A stretch of 64,000 nt of DNA from DATBLE01 sp963837265 (GTDB lineage Bacteria > Actinomycetota > Thermoleophilia > Gaiellales > Gaiellaceae): the NCBI GenBank assembly GCA_963837265.1, contig CAWIMQ010000002.1, positions 248,001 to 312,000 of the forward strand. Reading direction: 5' to 3'. The position numbers were made by a program, and so were the translations under genes. Under the pieces are notes generated by a model that saw nothing but the letters and a program-made list of their open reading frames with translations, ran no database searches and was not told where the DNA came from. Of the stretch, positions 1-7,442 are shown piece by piece (the first letter of the stretch is position 1; each line of letters starts with the position of its first letter).

Positions 1-421
1 GCGCCCGCCGCTCTCCCACCGCGACACCCGCGTACAGCAACCCGTCGGCGACGTTCTCGAGCACCGTCTCGTGCTCGGCGAGGAAGAACTGCTGGAAGAC
101 GAAGCCGATCCTGGTCGCCCGTACCGCCGCCAGCTCCCGATCCGAGAGCGCGGCTACCTCCAGGCCTGTGATCGAGACGCGGCCCGAGCTCGGCCGCTCC
201 AGCGTGCCCATCACGTGCAGCAGCGTCGACTTCCCCGAGCCGGACGGCCCGATGATCGCCACCAGCTCGCCGGGCCACACCCGAAAGCTGACCCCGCGCA
301 GCGCGGCAACCGGGGAGTCCTGTCCGTACGCCTTCGCCACCGCTTCCAGCTCGAGCACCGGCACCCCGCCGTTGCGATTCGGCGTGGCGCCGTTGGCCCA
401 CGTGACGGTCTGGCTGCTCAC
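1..421 (-). CDS. ABC transporter ATP-binding protein (MacB/LolD type), 3' end outside window
   Basis: N-terminal 140 residues of an ABC ATPase read leftwards off the window edge. Visible are a Walker A motif GPSGSGKST, the phrase LLHVMGTLERPSSG that follows it in the LolD/MacB family, and a Q-loop VFQQFFLAEHETV. The signature motif, Walker B and H-loop lie beyond the edge. The GTG start at 421 overlaps the TGA of the upstream adaptor gene (GTGA, 418-421), so translation is probably coupled. With a MacA-like adaptor before it, it most likely energises a MacB-type mechanotransmission exporter whose permease should lie just left of the window. Family assignment is firm; substrate is unknown. Confidence 0.93.
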   Translation of the reverse strand, partial: MSSQTVTWANGATPNRNGGVPVLELEAVAKAYGQDSPVAALRGVSFRVWPGELVAIIGPSGSGKSTLLHVMGTLERPSSGRVSITGLEVAALSDRELAAVRATRIGFVFQQFFLAEHETVLENVADGLLYAGVAVGERRA

Positions 422-1986
422 GAGCCGGGCACCACGACCCGCTGACCCGCCCGCAGCCCGGACCCGCTGACCTCGACGAGCCCCTCCGCGTCGTCGAACA
501 GGCCCAGGCCGACCGCGACCAGCCGGTGGGAGCCGGACGGATCGACGACCTCGACCGCGTAGCCGCCGCCGGCGAGCGCGAGCAGCGCGTTCACCGGCAC
601 GACCAGCACGTTGCCGACGCTGCCGGTGGTGATCGAGACGCCAACCGGCGCCTGATCGAGGCTGCCGGCGGCCGCCTCGTGGAGCAGCCTGACGTCGACC
701 TCGATCGTCGGCGTGCTCGAGCCACCGCCTCCCTGATCGTTCGAGGGCACGGTCGCGACCTTGCCGACCTTCGACACCACCCCCGGGGTGGTCGAGTTGT
801 CCGGCAGCGTGATCGTCACCGGGTCGCCGACGTTCACCTGCGTCTGCGCGGCCGCGTCGAGTGAGATCGTCACCTCGTGCCGGGTCGAGGTGACCGACAG
901 CACCGGCCCAGCCTGGACGGCTGCGCCGACCGACGGGGTAACGGTCGCCACCCGGACGGGGCCGTCTTCGAACACGACCGAGCCGAGCGCGAGCTTCCCG
1001 GTCCGGTCGAGCCCGTGCGCCGCCTGCAGCTCGGCGACTGCCTGCTCGGTCGCGGAGCCGAAGCTGTCGCCGGCGAGATCCTTGCCGTAGCCGAGCGCCC
1101 GCAGGTTCGCGTTCAGGGCCGCCACGTCCCCACCTGCAGACATCCCCGCCCGGAACGCCCGCCACGCCGTCACCGAGCCGTACAGGAGCAGCACCGGCTT
1201 TCCGTCCACTGCAAACAGCGGCCGGCCGCGCCGAGCCACGTCGCCGGGCTCGGGCAGCATCGTGTAGGTCGCGCCCGGGTCGTAGACCGTCGCCGACGAC
1301 TGCGCGGTCGAGAGGCTCTGCTCTGCCGCCGACAGCGACGCCTGCGCCGAGTCGACCTGCCCCTGATCGACCGTCACCTTCCCCTGCGCGCTCTGCAACG
1401 CCTGCTGGTCGCTCGCCACCGCCTGCGCGGCCGTCTGGCAGGGGCTCGAGCCCGAGCCGCCACCGGGGCTCGAGCCGGACGAGCCCGGGCTCGAGCCCGA
1501 GCCGGACGCTGCGTTGTTCCCCCGGCAGTCGCTCTTCACCTTCAGCTGGTCCGCGGCCAGGGTCGCCTGCGCCTGCGCCAGCGTCCGCTGGTCGGCCGCA
1601 AGGATCGTCTGGACGGACTGATACGCCGCCTGAGCTGAGGTCACCGACTGCTCGGCGTGCTGTACGTCGGCGGGCGCCGTCCCCGAGGGAACGACCACAG
1701 TCGAGGCGCCCGTGTAGCCGAGCGTGCCGTCCACCTGCGTCTGCGAGGTCAGGCTCCTCCGTGTCACCGTCTGCAGCGAGGTCGGCGTCCCGTTGTCGAG
1801 GCTCCCGCTCCCGGACGGCGAGCCGCCTCCGAACGGATTCTTTACCGCCACCACCGCCCCCGCCGCGGCGGCCAGCAGCACGAGCCCGACCAGGATCCGC
1901 CGCCCCAGGTGGCTCCGATGCCCACCTCCTGCCGGCACCGGCAAGCGTCTGGTCCCTGCGTCGCCCCTCCCGAACGCGGGGGTCAC
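418..1986 (-). CDS. MacA/HlyD-like efflux adaptor with peptidoglycan-binding-like domain
   Basis: About 522 aa. Order of parts: a short cytoplasmic end, one membrane anchor (ILVGLVLLAAAAGAVVAV), a first beta-barrel strand region, a long alpha-helical hairpin rich in A/Q/S/D heptads, a PG_binding_1-like segment (ALNANLRALGYGKD ... AVAELQAAHGLD), then the closing barrel and a membrane-proximal domain ending in VVVPGS. The hairpin tip is a Gly/Ser-rich loop bounded by two cysteines, unlike the TolC-contacting tip of Gram-negative MacA. It follows five small secreted-protein genes and overlaps the ATPase gene, as expected of an exporter operon. The start is uncertain between GTG 1986 and GTG 1998; both are in frame and adjoin the stop of the previous gene. 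Confidence 0.88.
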   Translation of the reverse strand: MTPAFGRGDAGTRRLPVPAGGGHRSHLGRRILVGLVLLAAAAGAVVAVKNPFGGGSPSGSGSLDNGTPTSLQTVTRRSLTSQTQVDGTLGYTGASTVVVPSGTAPADVQHAEQSVTSAQAAYQSVQTILAADQRTLAQAQATLAADQLKVKSDCRGNNAASGSGSSPGSSGSSPGGGSGSSPCQTAAQAVASDQQALQSAQGKVTVDQGQVDSAQASLSAAEQSLSTAQSSATVYDPGATYTMLPEPGDVARRGRPLFAVDGKPVLLLYGSVTAWRAFRAGMSAGGDVAALNANLRALGYGKDLAGDSFGSATEQAVAELQAAHGLDRTGKLALGSVVFEDGPVRVATVTPSVGAAVQAGPVLSVTSTRHEVTISLDAAAQTQVNVGDPVTITLPDNSTTPGVVSKVGKVATVPSNDQGGGGSSTPTIEVDVRLLHEAAAGSLDQAPVGVSITTGSVGNVLVVPVNALLALAGGGYAVEVVDPSGSHRLVAVGLGLFDDAEGLVEVSGSGLRAGQRVVVPGS

Positions 1987-1990
1987 CCGC

Positions 1991-2650
1991 TCACCCACCG
2001 CCGCCGGACTTCCCCGCCGTCGGCGGGGCGCCGCCTGGAGCCTTGAACGGCAGGTGCCCCTGGCATGCCTTCTGGGCAGCCTGGAATTGCGGGTTGCTCG
2101 GGTCGAGGTCGCTGCCGGGGTGGACCTGGATCCGCAGGCCACCGCCCGACGGGTCGGGGAAGTCCTCGATCCCGTGGGCGCGCATGCACTTCGAGAAGGC
2201 GAGCATCTCCTGCTGTCTCTGCGCCTGCTCCTGCGGCGTCGGCTGGCCGCCGTTCGGCAAGAGCTGCTCGCAGGCGCTCCGTGCGGACCCGAACGTCGGC
2301 GAGCTCGGGTCGATCCCCTGAGCCGAGCCGAACGTGATCACGCCCTGGCTGTTGGGATCGGGGAAGTTGGTCACCCCGTGCTTGCGCATGCAGGCCGAGA
2401 ACTTCGCCCCCTGCGTGGGAGTTCGTCGACTGGGAGTCGTTGTTGGAGGGTTGGAGGAGGGGCTGCTCTGCGTCGTGGTCGCGCCGGCCTGCGCCACGTG
2501 ACCTCCCGACGAGCCGCCGCATGCCGCTGCCAGCAGGGCCAGGCCGGTCGTGGCGATGATCGCGGCCGCGGTTCGCGCCGAAGCCGGCCATGCGTCGCGG
2601 TCGCCGACACCTTCTCCTGGTCGGTCGGCGCGCTCATGACCCTGACCCAC
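1991..2650 (-). CDS. CMRxHG-module lipoprotein 1 (duplicated module)
   Basis: Predicted lipoprotein: hydrophobic stretch ending in lipobox LLAAAC, then a Ser/Thr linker. Two copies of an approximately 50-residue module follow. Copy one begins ACMRKHGVTNFPDP and ends SACEQLLPNGG; copy two begins KCMRAHGIEDFPDP and ends KACQGHLP. Each copy has one Cys in CMRxHG and one about 40 residues later. The ATG overlapping the upstream stop (2635-2637, ATGA as in the paralogues) is out of frame with this protein; the in-frame start is GTG 2650. Alignment with the next paralogue suggests a one-base change in the first 15 codons, real or an error. Function unknown; Cys/Met/His-rich motifs could bind metal or haem (inference). 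Confidence 0.78.
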   Translation of the reverse strand: MGQGHERADRPGEGVGDRDAWPASARTAAAIIATTGLALLAAACGGSSGGHVAQAGATTTQSSPSSNPPTTTPSRRTPTQGAKFSACMRKHGVTNFPDPNSQGVITFGSAQGIDPSSPTFGSARSACEQLLPNGGQPTPQEQAQRQQEMLAFSKCMRAHGIEDFPDPSGGGLRIQVHPGSDLDPSNPQFQAAQKACQGHLPFKAPGGAPPTAGKSGGGG

Positions 2651-3269
2651 CTGTGTGTGTCCTGGCCCACACGTTGTAGGCGGAATTCGAGGGAATGTAG
2701 GGGGGCCGGTACGTCCGGCAGGCCTGGTTTGCGGCCTGGAACTTCGGCGAGCCCTGATCGACTCCAACGGTGGCAGGGTCGGGTATGCGGCCGTCGCTGC
2801 CGGGGTCGGGGAAGTTCGGGACGCCGTGGGCGCGCACGCACCGGGAGAACTGGAGCGCCTGCGCTCTGATCTGCTGCCGCTCGGCCTGGTTCGGCGGCCG
2901 GCCGCCGTTCGGGAGCAGGCTCCTGCATGCCGTTTGGGCTGCCTGGACCTGCGAAGGGCCGGCCCCGAGTTGCTGTGGAGTGAGCTTGGACTTGTCGAAC
3001 GCTCCACTGCTATTGGGGTCGGGCCAGTTCGGCACCCGGTGGGAGCGCATGCAGTTGGCGTAGGCGAGCGCCTGGTCGTGTGTCGACCCGCTGCTGGACG
3101 AGCCGCCGCTCGGTGAGCTGCTCTGTGTTGTCGTCGTGCCGAGCTGCGCCACGTGACTCCCCGGCGAGCCGCCGCATGCCGCGGCCACCAGGGCCAGACC
3201 GGCCGCGGCGATGGTCGCGGCCGCGGATCGCGCTGGAGCCGGCCATGCGCCGCGGTCGCCGGCGCTCAT
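2634..3269 (-). CDS. CMRxHG-module lipoprotein 2 (duplicated module)
   Basis: 211 aa. The lipobox LVAAAC places the acylated Cys near residue 32, followed by a Ser/Gly/Thr linker. The two modules are degenerate versions of the family motif: NCMRSHRVPNWPDP and RCVRAHGVPNFPDP, each followed by a second Cys (TACRSLLPNGG; QACRTYRP). The ATG at 3269 overlaps the preceding stop as ATGA, so it is translationally coupled in the operon. Around the lipobox the DNA is nearly identical to that of lipoprotein 3 (about 3140-3180 versus 3710-3760), indicating recent tandem duplication. Role unknown; likely attached to the outer face of the membrane near the adaptor encoded downstream. Confidence 0.88.
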   Translation of the reverse strand: MSAGDRGAWPAPARSAAATIAAAGLALVAAACGGSPGSHVAQLGTTTTQSSSPSGGSSSSGSTHDQALAYANCMRSHRVPNWPDPNSSGAFDKSKLTPQQLGAGPSQVQAAQTACRSLLPNGGRPPNQAERQQIRAQALQFSRCVRAHGVPNFPDPGSDGRIPDPATVGVDQGSPKFQAANQACRTYRPPYIPSNSAYNVWARTHTGGSGS

Positions 3270-3814
3270 GACCCACCCCCGCCGGCGGGCCCACGGTTAG
3301 GGGGCGGAGGCAAGGGCTTGCAGGCGTTCATCGCGGCCTCGAACCCCGGCGCGTTCTCGACGGAGTCTGGGATTCTGATCCCGCCGTTGCTGTCGGGGTC
3401 GGGGAAGTCGGTGATGCCGTGGTTGCGCATGCACCGGGAGAACCTCAGCGCCTGCGCCCGAACTTGCTGCTGCTGCGCGGCGGAGACGGTTGGCCACAGC
3501 AACTGGCAGGCACGCTGCGCGCCCTGGAGCTGCGAGTTGCTGACCCCGACCTGCTGCAGGCTGACCTTGGGGATCTCTCCGCCGCTCGTCGGGTCGGGGA
3601 AGGCTGGCACCCCGTGCGAGCGCATGCAGTTGGCGTAGTCGAGCGCCTGGCCGGATGTCGACCCGCTGCCGGACGAGCGGCCGCTCGGTGAGCTGCTCTG
3701 CGTTGTGGTCGTGCCGAGCTGCGCCACGTGACTCCCCGACGAGCCGCCGCATGCCGCCGCGAGCAGAACCAGCCCGGCCGTGGAGATGACGGCGGTCGCG
3801 GACGCGGCGCTCAT
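3266..3814 (-). CDS. CMRxHG-module lipoprotein 3 (duplicated module)
   Basis: 182 aa; short n-region and lipobox LLAAAC (Cys about residue 22). The modules are NCMRSHGVPAFPDP ... RACQLLWP and RCMRNHGITDFPDP ... NACKPLPP. The central linker QQVRAQALRFSRCMR closely matches lipoprotein 2, so the pair are sister copies. The start ATG 3814 overlaps the stop of the cupredoxin-like gene (ATGA, 3811-3814), and its own stop overlaps the start of lipoprotein 2. The C terminus is Pro/Gly-rich without a membrane segment. I do not recognise a characterised homologue. Confidence 0.9.
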   Translation of the reverse strand: MSAASATAVISTAGLVLLAAACGGSSGSHVAQLGTTTTQSSSPSGRSSGSGSTSGQALDYANCMRSHGVPAFPDPTSGGEIPKVSLQQVGVSNSQLQGAQRACQLLWPTVSAAQQQQVRAQALRFSRCMRNHGITDFPDPDSNGGIRIPDSVENAPGFEAAMNACKPLPPPPNRGPAGGGGS

Positions 3815-4494
3815 GGCAGGCCGAGCGCCTGCCGCGCCTGTTTCTCGCAGTTCTTCTCTGCCGCATCGGCCTGCCGCGAGCTCGGCTTCGACCCGACGCC
3901 GGTGAAATTCCCGTTGTCGGGGTAGCTCGGGAATCCGTGCGAGTGCATGCACTCGGCGACCTTCTGGGCGAGGGCGAGCTTCTCCCCTCCATGGGCGTTC
4001 CGACCGACGTCGAGTAGCCCCGTGCCCGCCTTTGCGTGCCCCGGCACGGTGGAGAGGTACTCGAACGATCCCTCCTGCTCGAACACGACCTCGAGCACGG
4101 CCGACCCACCCGGCCTCAGCGTCGAGGTCGCTTTCCCGACGCAACCGTTCGGCGTGGTGGAACCGGTCGCACGAGCGCACACCTTGAAGTCGTGTGGGAG
4201 AGCTCCACGGTTGGTGACCTTGAAGACAACGGTTCCAACCGGAACCCGCTTCTTCGAGAGCGTGACCGCGTACTCCGAAGGCCTCCCGAGCGTCACGGTC
4301 ACGTTCGTCACCACCTTGGACGCTTCGGTCCTTCCAGCAGCGGCCGACGCCTGCGCCGACAGCGCCACCACCAGCCCTGCGAGCAACCAAAACGGCGTCG
4401 CCCTGAGCAAGCGGCGACCGGAAGACAGACCGCCGTGACGGCCGGCGGCGCGGACGGTGGCAGGTGCAGGCCCGGTTGCCGACGGGGCTTTCAA
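3811..4494 (-). CDS. Secreted cupredoxin-like protein fused to one CMxxHG module
   Basis: About 227 aa. An N-terminal signal-type hydrophobic segment (residues 34-52) is followed by a cupredoxin-like beta-sandwich (about 60-164) and a single family module (ECMHSHGFPSYPD ... NCEKQ). In type-1 copper sites the loop reads Y-x-C-x-x-P-G-H-x-x-x-G-M; here it is YLSTVPGHAKAGT, so the Cys and Met positions are Ser148 and Thr158, while His101 and His153 remain. A Cys106/Cys118 pair may form a disulphide. The proposed start is TTG 4494, overlapping the upstream TGA (TTGA); this fits the coupling seen through the operon and gives a sensible signal peptide. Whether it binds copper is doubtful from these residues. 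Confidence 0.82.
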   Translation of the reverse strand: MKAPSATGPAPATVRAAGRHGGLSSGRRLLRATPFWLLAGLVVALSAQASAAAGRTEASKVVTNVTVTLGRPSEYAVTLSKKRVPVGTVVFKVTNRGALPHDFKVCARATGSTTPNGCVGKATSTLRPGGSAVLEVVFEQEGSFEYLSTVPGHAKAGTGLLDVGRNAHGGEKLALAQKVAECMHSHGFPSYPDNGNFTGVGSKPSSRQADAAEKNCEKQARQALGLP

Positions 4495-5114
4495 AGGTCG
4501 CACGCGCCCGCTGCTTGCTCGAACGCCGGCGATTGCACGTCGATCGAGTCTGGGATCGCCAGCCAGGCGACGCCGTTGCTGCTGATCTGGCTGTAGCCGG
4601 CCCGGTTGGACGGGGGAGAAAGCGTCGGATCGGGGAACCCCGAGATGCCATGCGCGCGCATGCACTGCGAGGTGTGAAGCATCCGGGCGAGCGCCTGCTG
4701 CTGCCCGGCGTGGGTCGGCCGGCCGCCGCCCGGCAGCAGGTGCCTGCAGGACTGTTGGGCGGACATGAACAAGGGCGACTGCGGGTTGACGCCCGGCGCG
4801 GAGCCGGAGACCTGGATTCCGCCACCAACCTGCTTCGGATCGGGGAAGTTGGGCAGCCCGTGAGAGCGCATGCAGCGGGAGTAGGCGAGCGACGCGGCAT
4901 ACTTGCCGGTCGCGCTCGGGCCGGTCCTGCTCTGCGGGGTCGTGGAGGTGGTGGAGCCGAGCTGTGCCACCTGACTTCCCGGAGAGCCGCCGCATGCCGC
5001 CGCCGGCAGGACCAGGCCGGCCGCAGCGACGATCGCGGCCGCCGTCCGCGCCGCGGGCTGCCATGCCCGCCCTGGGCGTTGGAGGCTGCAAGCGGGGTCG
5101 GCGAGCGGGTTCAC
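4491..5114 (-). CDS. CMRxHG-module lipoprotein 4, first gene of operon
   Basis: 207 aa; lipobox LPAAAC (Cys about residue 41). Modules: RCMRSHGLPNFPDP ... SCRHLLPGGG and QCMRAHGISGFPDP ... GACDL. It is the promoter-proximal gene of the leftward operon and faces a two-component system across a short intergenic region. Spacing and motif conservation between the two halves show an internal duplication shared with lipoproteins 1-3. ATG 5114 is the first good start; no strong Shine-Dalgarno sequence is evident. Function unknown. Confidence 0.88.
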   Translation of the reverse strand: MNPLADPACSLQRPGRAWQPAARTAAAIVAAAGLVLPAAACGGSPGSQVAQLGSTTSTTPQSRTGPSATGKYAASLAYSRCMRSHGLPNFPDPKQVGGGIQVSGSAPGVNPQSPLFMSAQQSCRHLLPGGGRPTHAGQQQALARMLHTSQCMRAHGISGFPDPTLSPPSNRAGYSQISSNGVAWLAIPDSIDVQSPAFEQAAGACDL

Positions 5115-5226
5115 GCCCTCGATGATCGCTGCCGCCTATAACAGCCGCAGGAGCCGCCGATGAAAAGTCGATGAAAGCGGCTCCGCGGAGCCGTCGGTGG
5201 GTCGCGTTTGGGCGACACTGAGTTGG
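5115..5226. promoter_or_regulatory. Divergent control region with CGATGAAA direct repeat and 16-bp palindrome
   Basis: Between the lipoprotein operon (leftward) and the response regulator gene (rightward). CGATGAAA occurs at 5158-5165 and again at 5169-5176, an 11-bp period matching one helical turn, as in tandem half-sites of OmpR-family regulators. Immediately after it, CGGCTCCGCGGAGCCG (5178-5193) is a perfect palindrome. Binding by the adjacent OmpR-type regulator is inference from position and spacing. Confidence 0.6.
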
Positions 5227-5925
5227 GTGAGCGGCGATGAGGGCACCGGGGCGTCGATCCTGGTCGTCGAGGACGACGAGCAGATCGCGGAGCTGATGCG
5301 GGACTTCCTGGAGGCGGAGGGCTTCCGGGTGCGGCACGCGGGAAGCGGGCGGGAGACGAGCGAGCAGCTCGACCGGGGCCGTCCCGATCTGGTGCTGCTG
5401 GACGTGATGCTGCCCGACGAGTCGGGCTTCGAGATCTGCCGGCGCCTGCGCCGCGACTCGACCGTCCCGGTGCTCTTCCTGAGCGCCCGCGACAGCGACG
5501 CCGACAAGATCCGGGGGCTCGGTCTCGGCGGCGACGACTACATCGTCAAGTCCGCCACCCCGGCCGAGGTGGTCGCCCGCGTCAAGGCGGTGCTGCGGCG
5601 CGCCTCCCCGGCCGGCGAGCTGCAGACGCTTCGCTTCGGCGCGCTGGAGGTCGACCTGGCCGCACACGAGGTCAGCTGCGAGGGACGGCGGATCGATCTG
5701 ACCGCGCGCGAGTTCGACCTGCTGCGCGTCCTCGTCGAGCATCCGCGGCAGGTGTTCGGCCGTGACCAGCTGTTCGAGCTCGTCTGGGGCTCGTTCGGCG
5801 ACCGGAGCGCGGTCGCGGTGTACATCGCTCGCCTGCGGCAGAAGATCGAGCCCGACCCGGCCAGACCGCGCTACATCGTCACCGTCTGGGGAGCCGGCTA
5901 CCGGCTCGATCCGGGCAGCAGATGA
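5227..5925 (+). CDS. OmpR/PhoB-family response regulator
   Basis: About 232 aa from GTG 5227 (an in-frame GTG at 5197 would add 10 residues). Receiver domain: acidic pair VVEDDEQ, phospho-acceptor in LVLLDVMLPDESG (Asp59), switch Ser in LFLSARD, Lys108 in DDYIVKS. A winged-helix DNA-binding domain follows (LTAREFDLLRVLVEHP, then RSAVAVYIARLRQKIE, then YIVTVWGAGYRL). Its stop overlaps the kinase start by ATGA. Divergent orientation from the lipoprotein/exporter operon suggests that operon as its main target. Confidence 0.95.
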   Translation: MSGDEGTGASILVVEDDEQIAELMRDFLEAEGFRVRHAGSGRETSEQLDRGRPDLVLLDVMLPDESGFEICRRLRRDSTVPVLFLSARDSDADKIRGLGLGGDDYIVKSATPAEVVARVKAVLRRASPAGELQTLRFGALEVDLAAHEVSCEGRRIDLTAREFDLLRVLVEHPRQVFGRDQLFELVWGSFGDRSAVAVYIARLRQKIEPDPARPRYIVTVWGAGYRLDPGSR

Positions 5926-7349
5926 GACGAGCGCCGATCCGTATCCGCACCTTCATGCTCGGCGCCTTCCTCGTCTTGCTGCTGGTGCCGACGCTGACCG
6001 GCGGTGCGGCCTGGGTGATCGAGCGGCACCATCAGCAGGCGGACATCCAGCGGCGGCTGAGCGACGCGGTCGCCTACCTGACCTCCCATCGCACCGAGAT
6101 ACAAGAGCCGGCCTCCGTCCAGGGGTTCGCAAGGTTGGTCGACCGGCTCGGTCTCTTCGCGCAACTGGTTATCGTCGGCCCGGATGAGAAACGCCTGGTC
6201 TACTTAAGCCCGGCCCTCCAGCAGGAGCAGGACCGCCGGCAAAAGGCCCGCCAATCCGGCAAGACAGCACCGGCCGCGGCGGCCGAGAAGGGTCCTGCGT
6301 CCTTGCCCGATGAGCAGCGGCTCATCCCGATCGCAGCTTCCAAGTCGCGGGCCACTCCGCAGGCCACACTGATTACCGACCTCTACTACCGGCCTACCTC
6401 ACGTTCCATCCGGGCGCTGGTCGCGCTCCTCAGCGGCATCGTCGCCCTGCTCGCCGGGCTCGCGGTCGTGGTCTGGCTCGCCGGCCGGTGGATGGTGACG
6501 CCGCTCGCGAGGCTGAGCGCGCAGGTCGACAAGGTCGCCGGCGGCGACCTGACGATCGCGGTCCCGCGCAGCCGGATCGGCGAGATCGCGAACATCGCGC
6601 AGGCGGTCGAGGGCATGACGGCCGCGCTCGGCGAGACCGCGCAACGACGAGCGGAAGCGGACGAGGCGAGACGGTTCCTCGTCACCAGCGTCGCCCATGA
6701 CCTGCGCACACCGCTGTTCGCGCTGCGCGGGCACCTGCAGGCGATCGGCTCCCGGCTCGGCAACCCGGCCGTCCATCTCGAGCGGGCCGAGGCGAGAGCG
6801 GGCGCGCTCGAACGGCTGATCGGCAACCTGTTCGCCTACGCCCGCGACGACTACGCGCAGCCGACGCTCCAGCTCGAAGCCGTCCCGGTCGCCGAGCTAC
6901 TCCAGGAGGTCACAGCCGGCGTCGAGCACGCGGCCCGCCTCGGCGACCACACGTTCGAGCTCGACGGCGACCAGACGATCGGCGTCATCGTCGACCGCGA
7001 CCGCGCGAAGCGCGCCCTGACCAACATCCTCGACAACGCGCTCCGCTACAGCCCGACAGGCGCCCCGATCCACCTCGGCTGGGCCGCCCCGGACGAGTCG
7101 AGCGTCGAGATCACCGTTCAAGACCACGGGCCCGGGATCGACGCCGACCTCCTCCCGCACATCTTCGAGCCCGGCGTCCGCGAGACTCCGGCACCCGGCT
7201 GCGCGGAGGGCGGAGCCGGGCTCGGCCTCACGATCGCGAAACGCCTCCTCGAACACCAACACGCCACCCTCGCCGCCCGCAACCGACCGGGCGGAGGCGC
7301 GGAGCTCCGCCTCACCCTCCAACGAGCACCGTCCGCCAATCCCTCCTGA
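5922..7349 (+). CDS. Sensor histidine kinase, HAMP type
   Basis: 475 aa. TM1 about residues 11-32, an extracytoplasmic sensor region about 33-163, TM2 about 164-187, HAMP about 188-240, HisKA with phospho-acceptor His259 in SVAHDLRTPL, and HATPase_c with N box (NILDNALRYS), G1 (DHGPGID) and G2 (GGAGLGLTIAKRL). All catalytic boxes are present. The extracytoplasmic region contains a Lys/Ala/Pro-rich linker and no Cys or His cluster, so direct metal sensing is not obvious; it could instead sense envelope stress or one of the neighbouring lipoproteins. It is coupled to the response regulator by a 4-nt overlap. Confidence 0.95.
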   Translation: MRRAPIRIRTFMLGAFLVLLLVPTLTGGAAWVIERHHQQADIQRRLSDAVAYLTSHRTEIQEPASVQGFARLVDRLGLFAQLVIVGPDEKRLVYLSPALQQEQDRRQKARQSGKTAPAAAAEKGPASLPDEQRLIPIAASKSRATPQATLITDLYYRPTSRSIRALVALLSGIVALLAGLAVVVWLAGRWMVTPLARLSAQVDKVAGGDLTIAVPRSRIGEIANIAQAVEGMTAALGETAQRRAEADEARRFLVTSVAHDLRTPLFALRGHLQAIGSRLGNPAVHLERAEARAGALERLIGNLFAYARDDYAQPTLQLEAVPVAELLQEVTAGVEHAARLGDHTFELDGDQTIGVIVDRDRAKRALTNILDNALRYSPTGAPIHLGWAAPDESSVEITVQDHGPGIDADLLPHIFEPGVRETPAPGCAEGGAGLGLTIAKRLLEHQHATLAARNRPGGGAELRLTLQRAPSANPS

Positions 7350-7442
7350 AGATGGAGTAGCCGCGGCCGCCGCCCTCATGCCTGCGCCAACCTGGGCGGA
7401 GCACCCGCCCGCGCTGCCCCTCATCACCCCGGCGGCGCGCGC

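Noticed and set aside
1440..1510. Short GAGCCCGAGCC-type repeats as a possible CRISPR or satellite
   Set aside because: They encode the Gly/Ser loop of the adaptor protein, have no regular spacer pattern and stay in frame.
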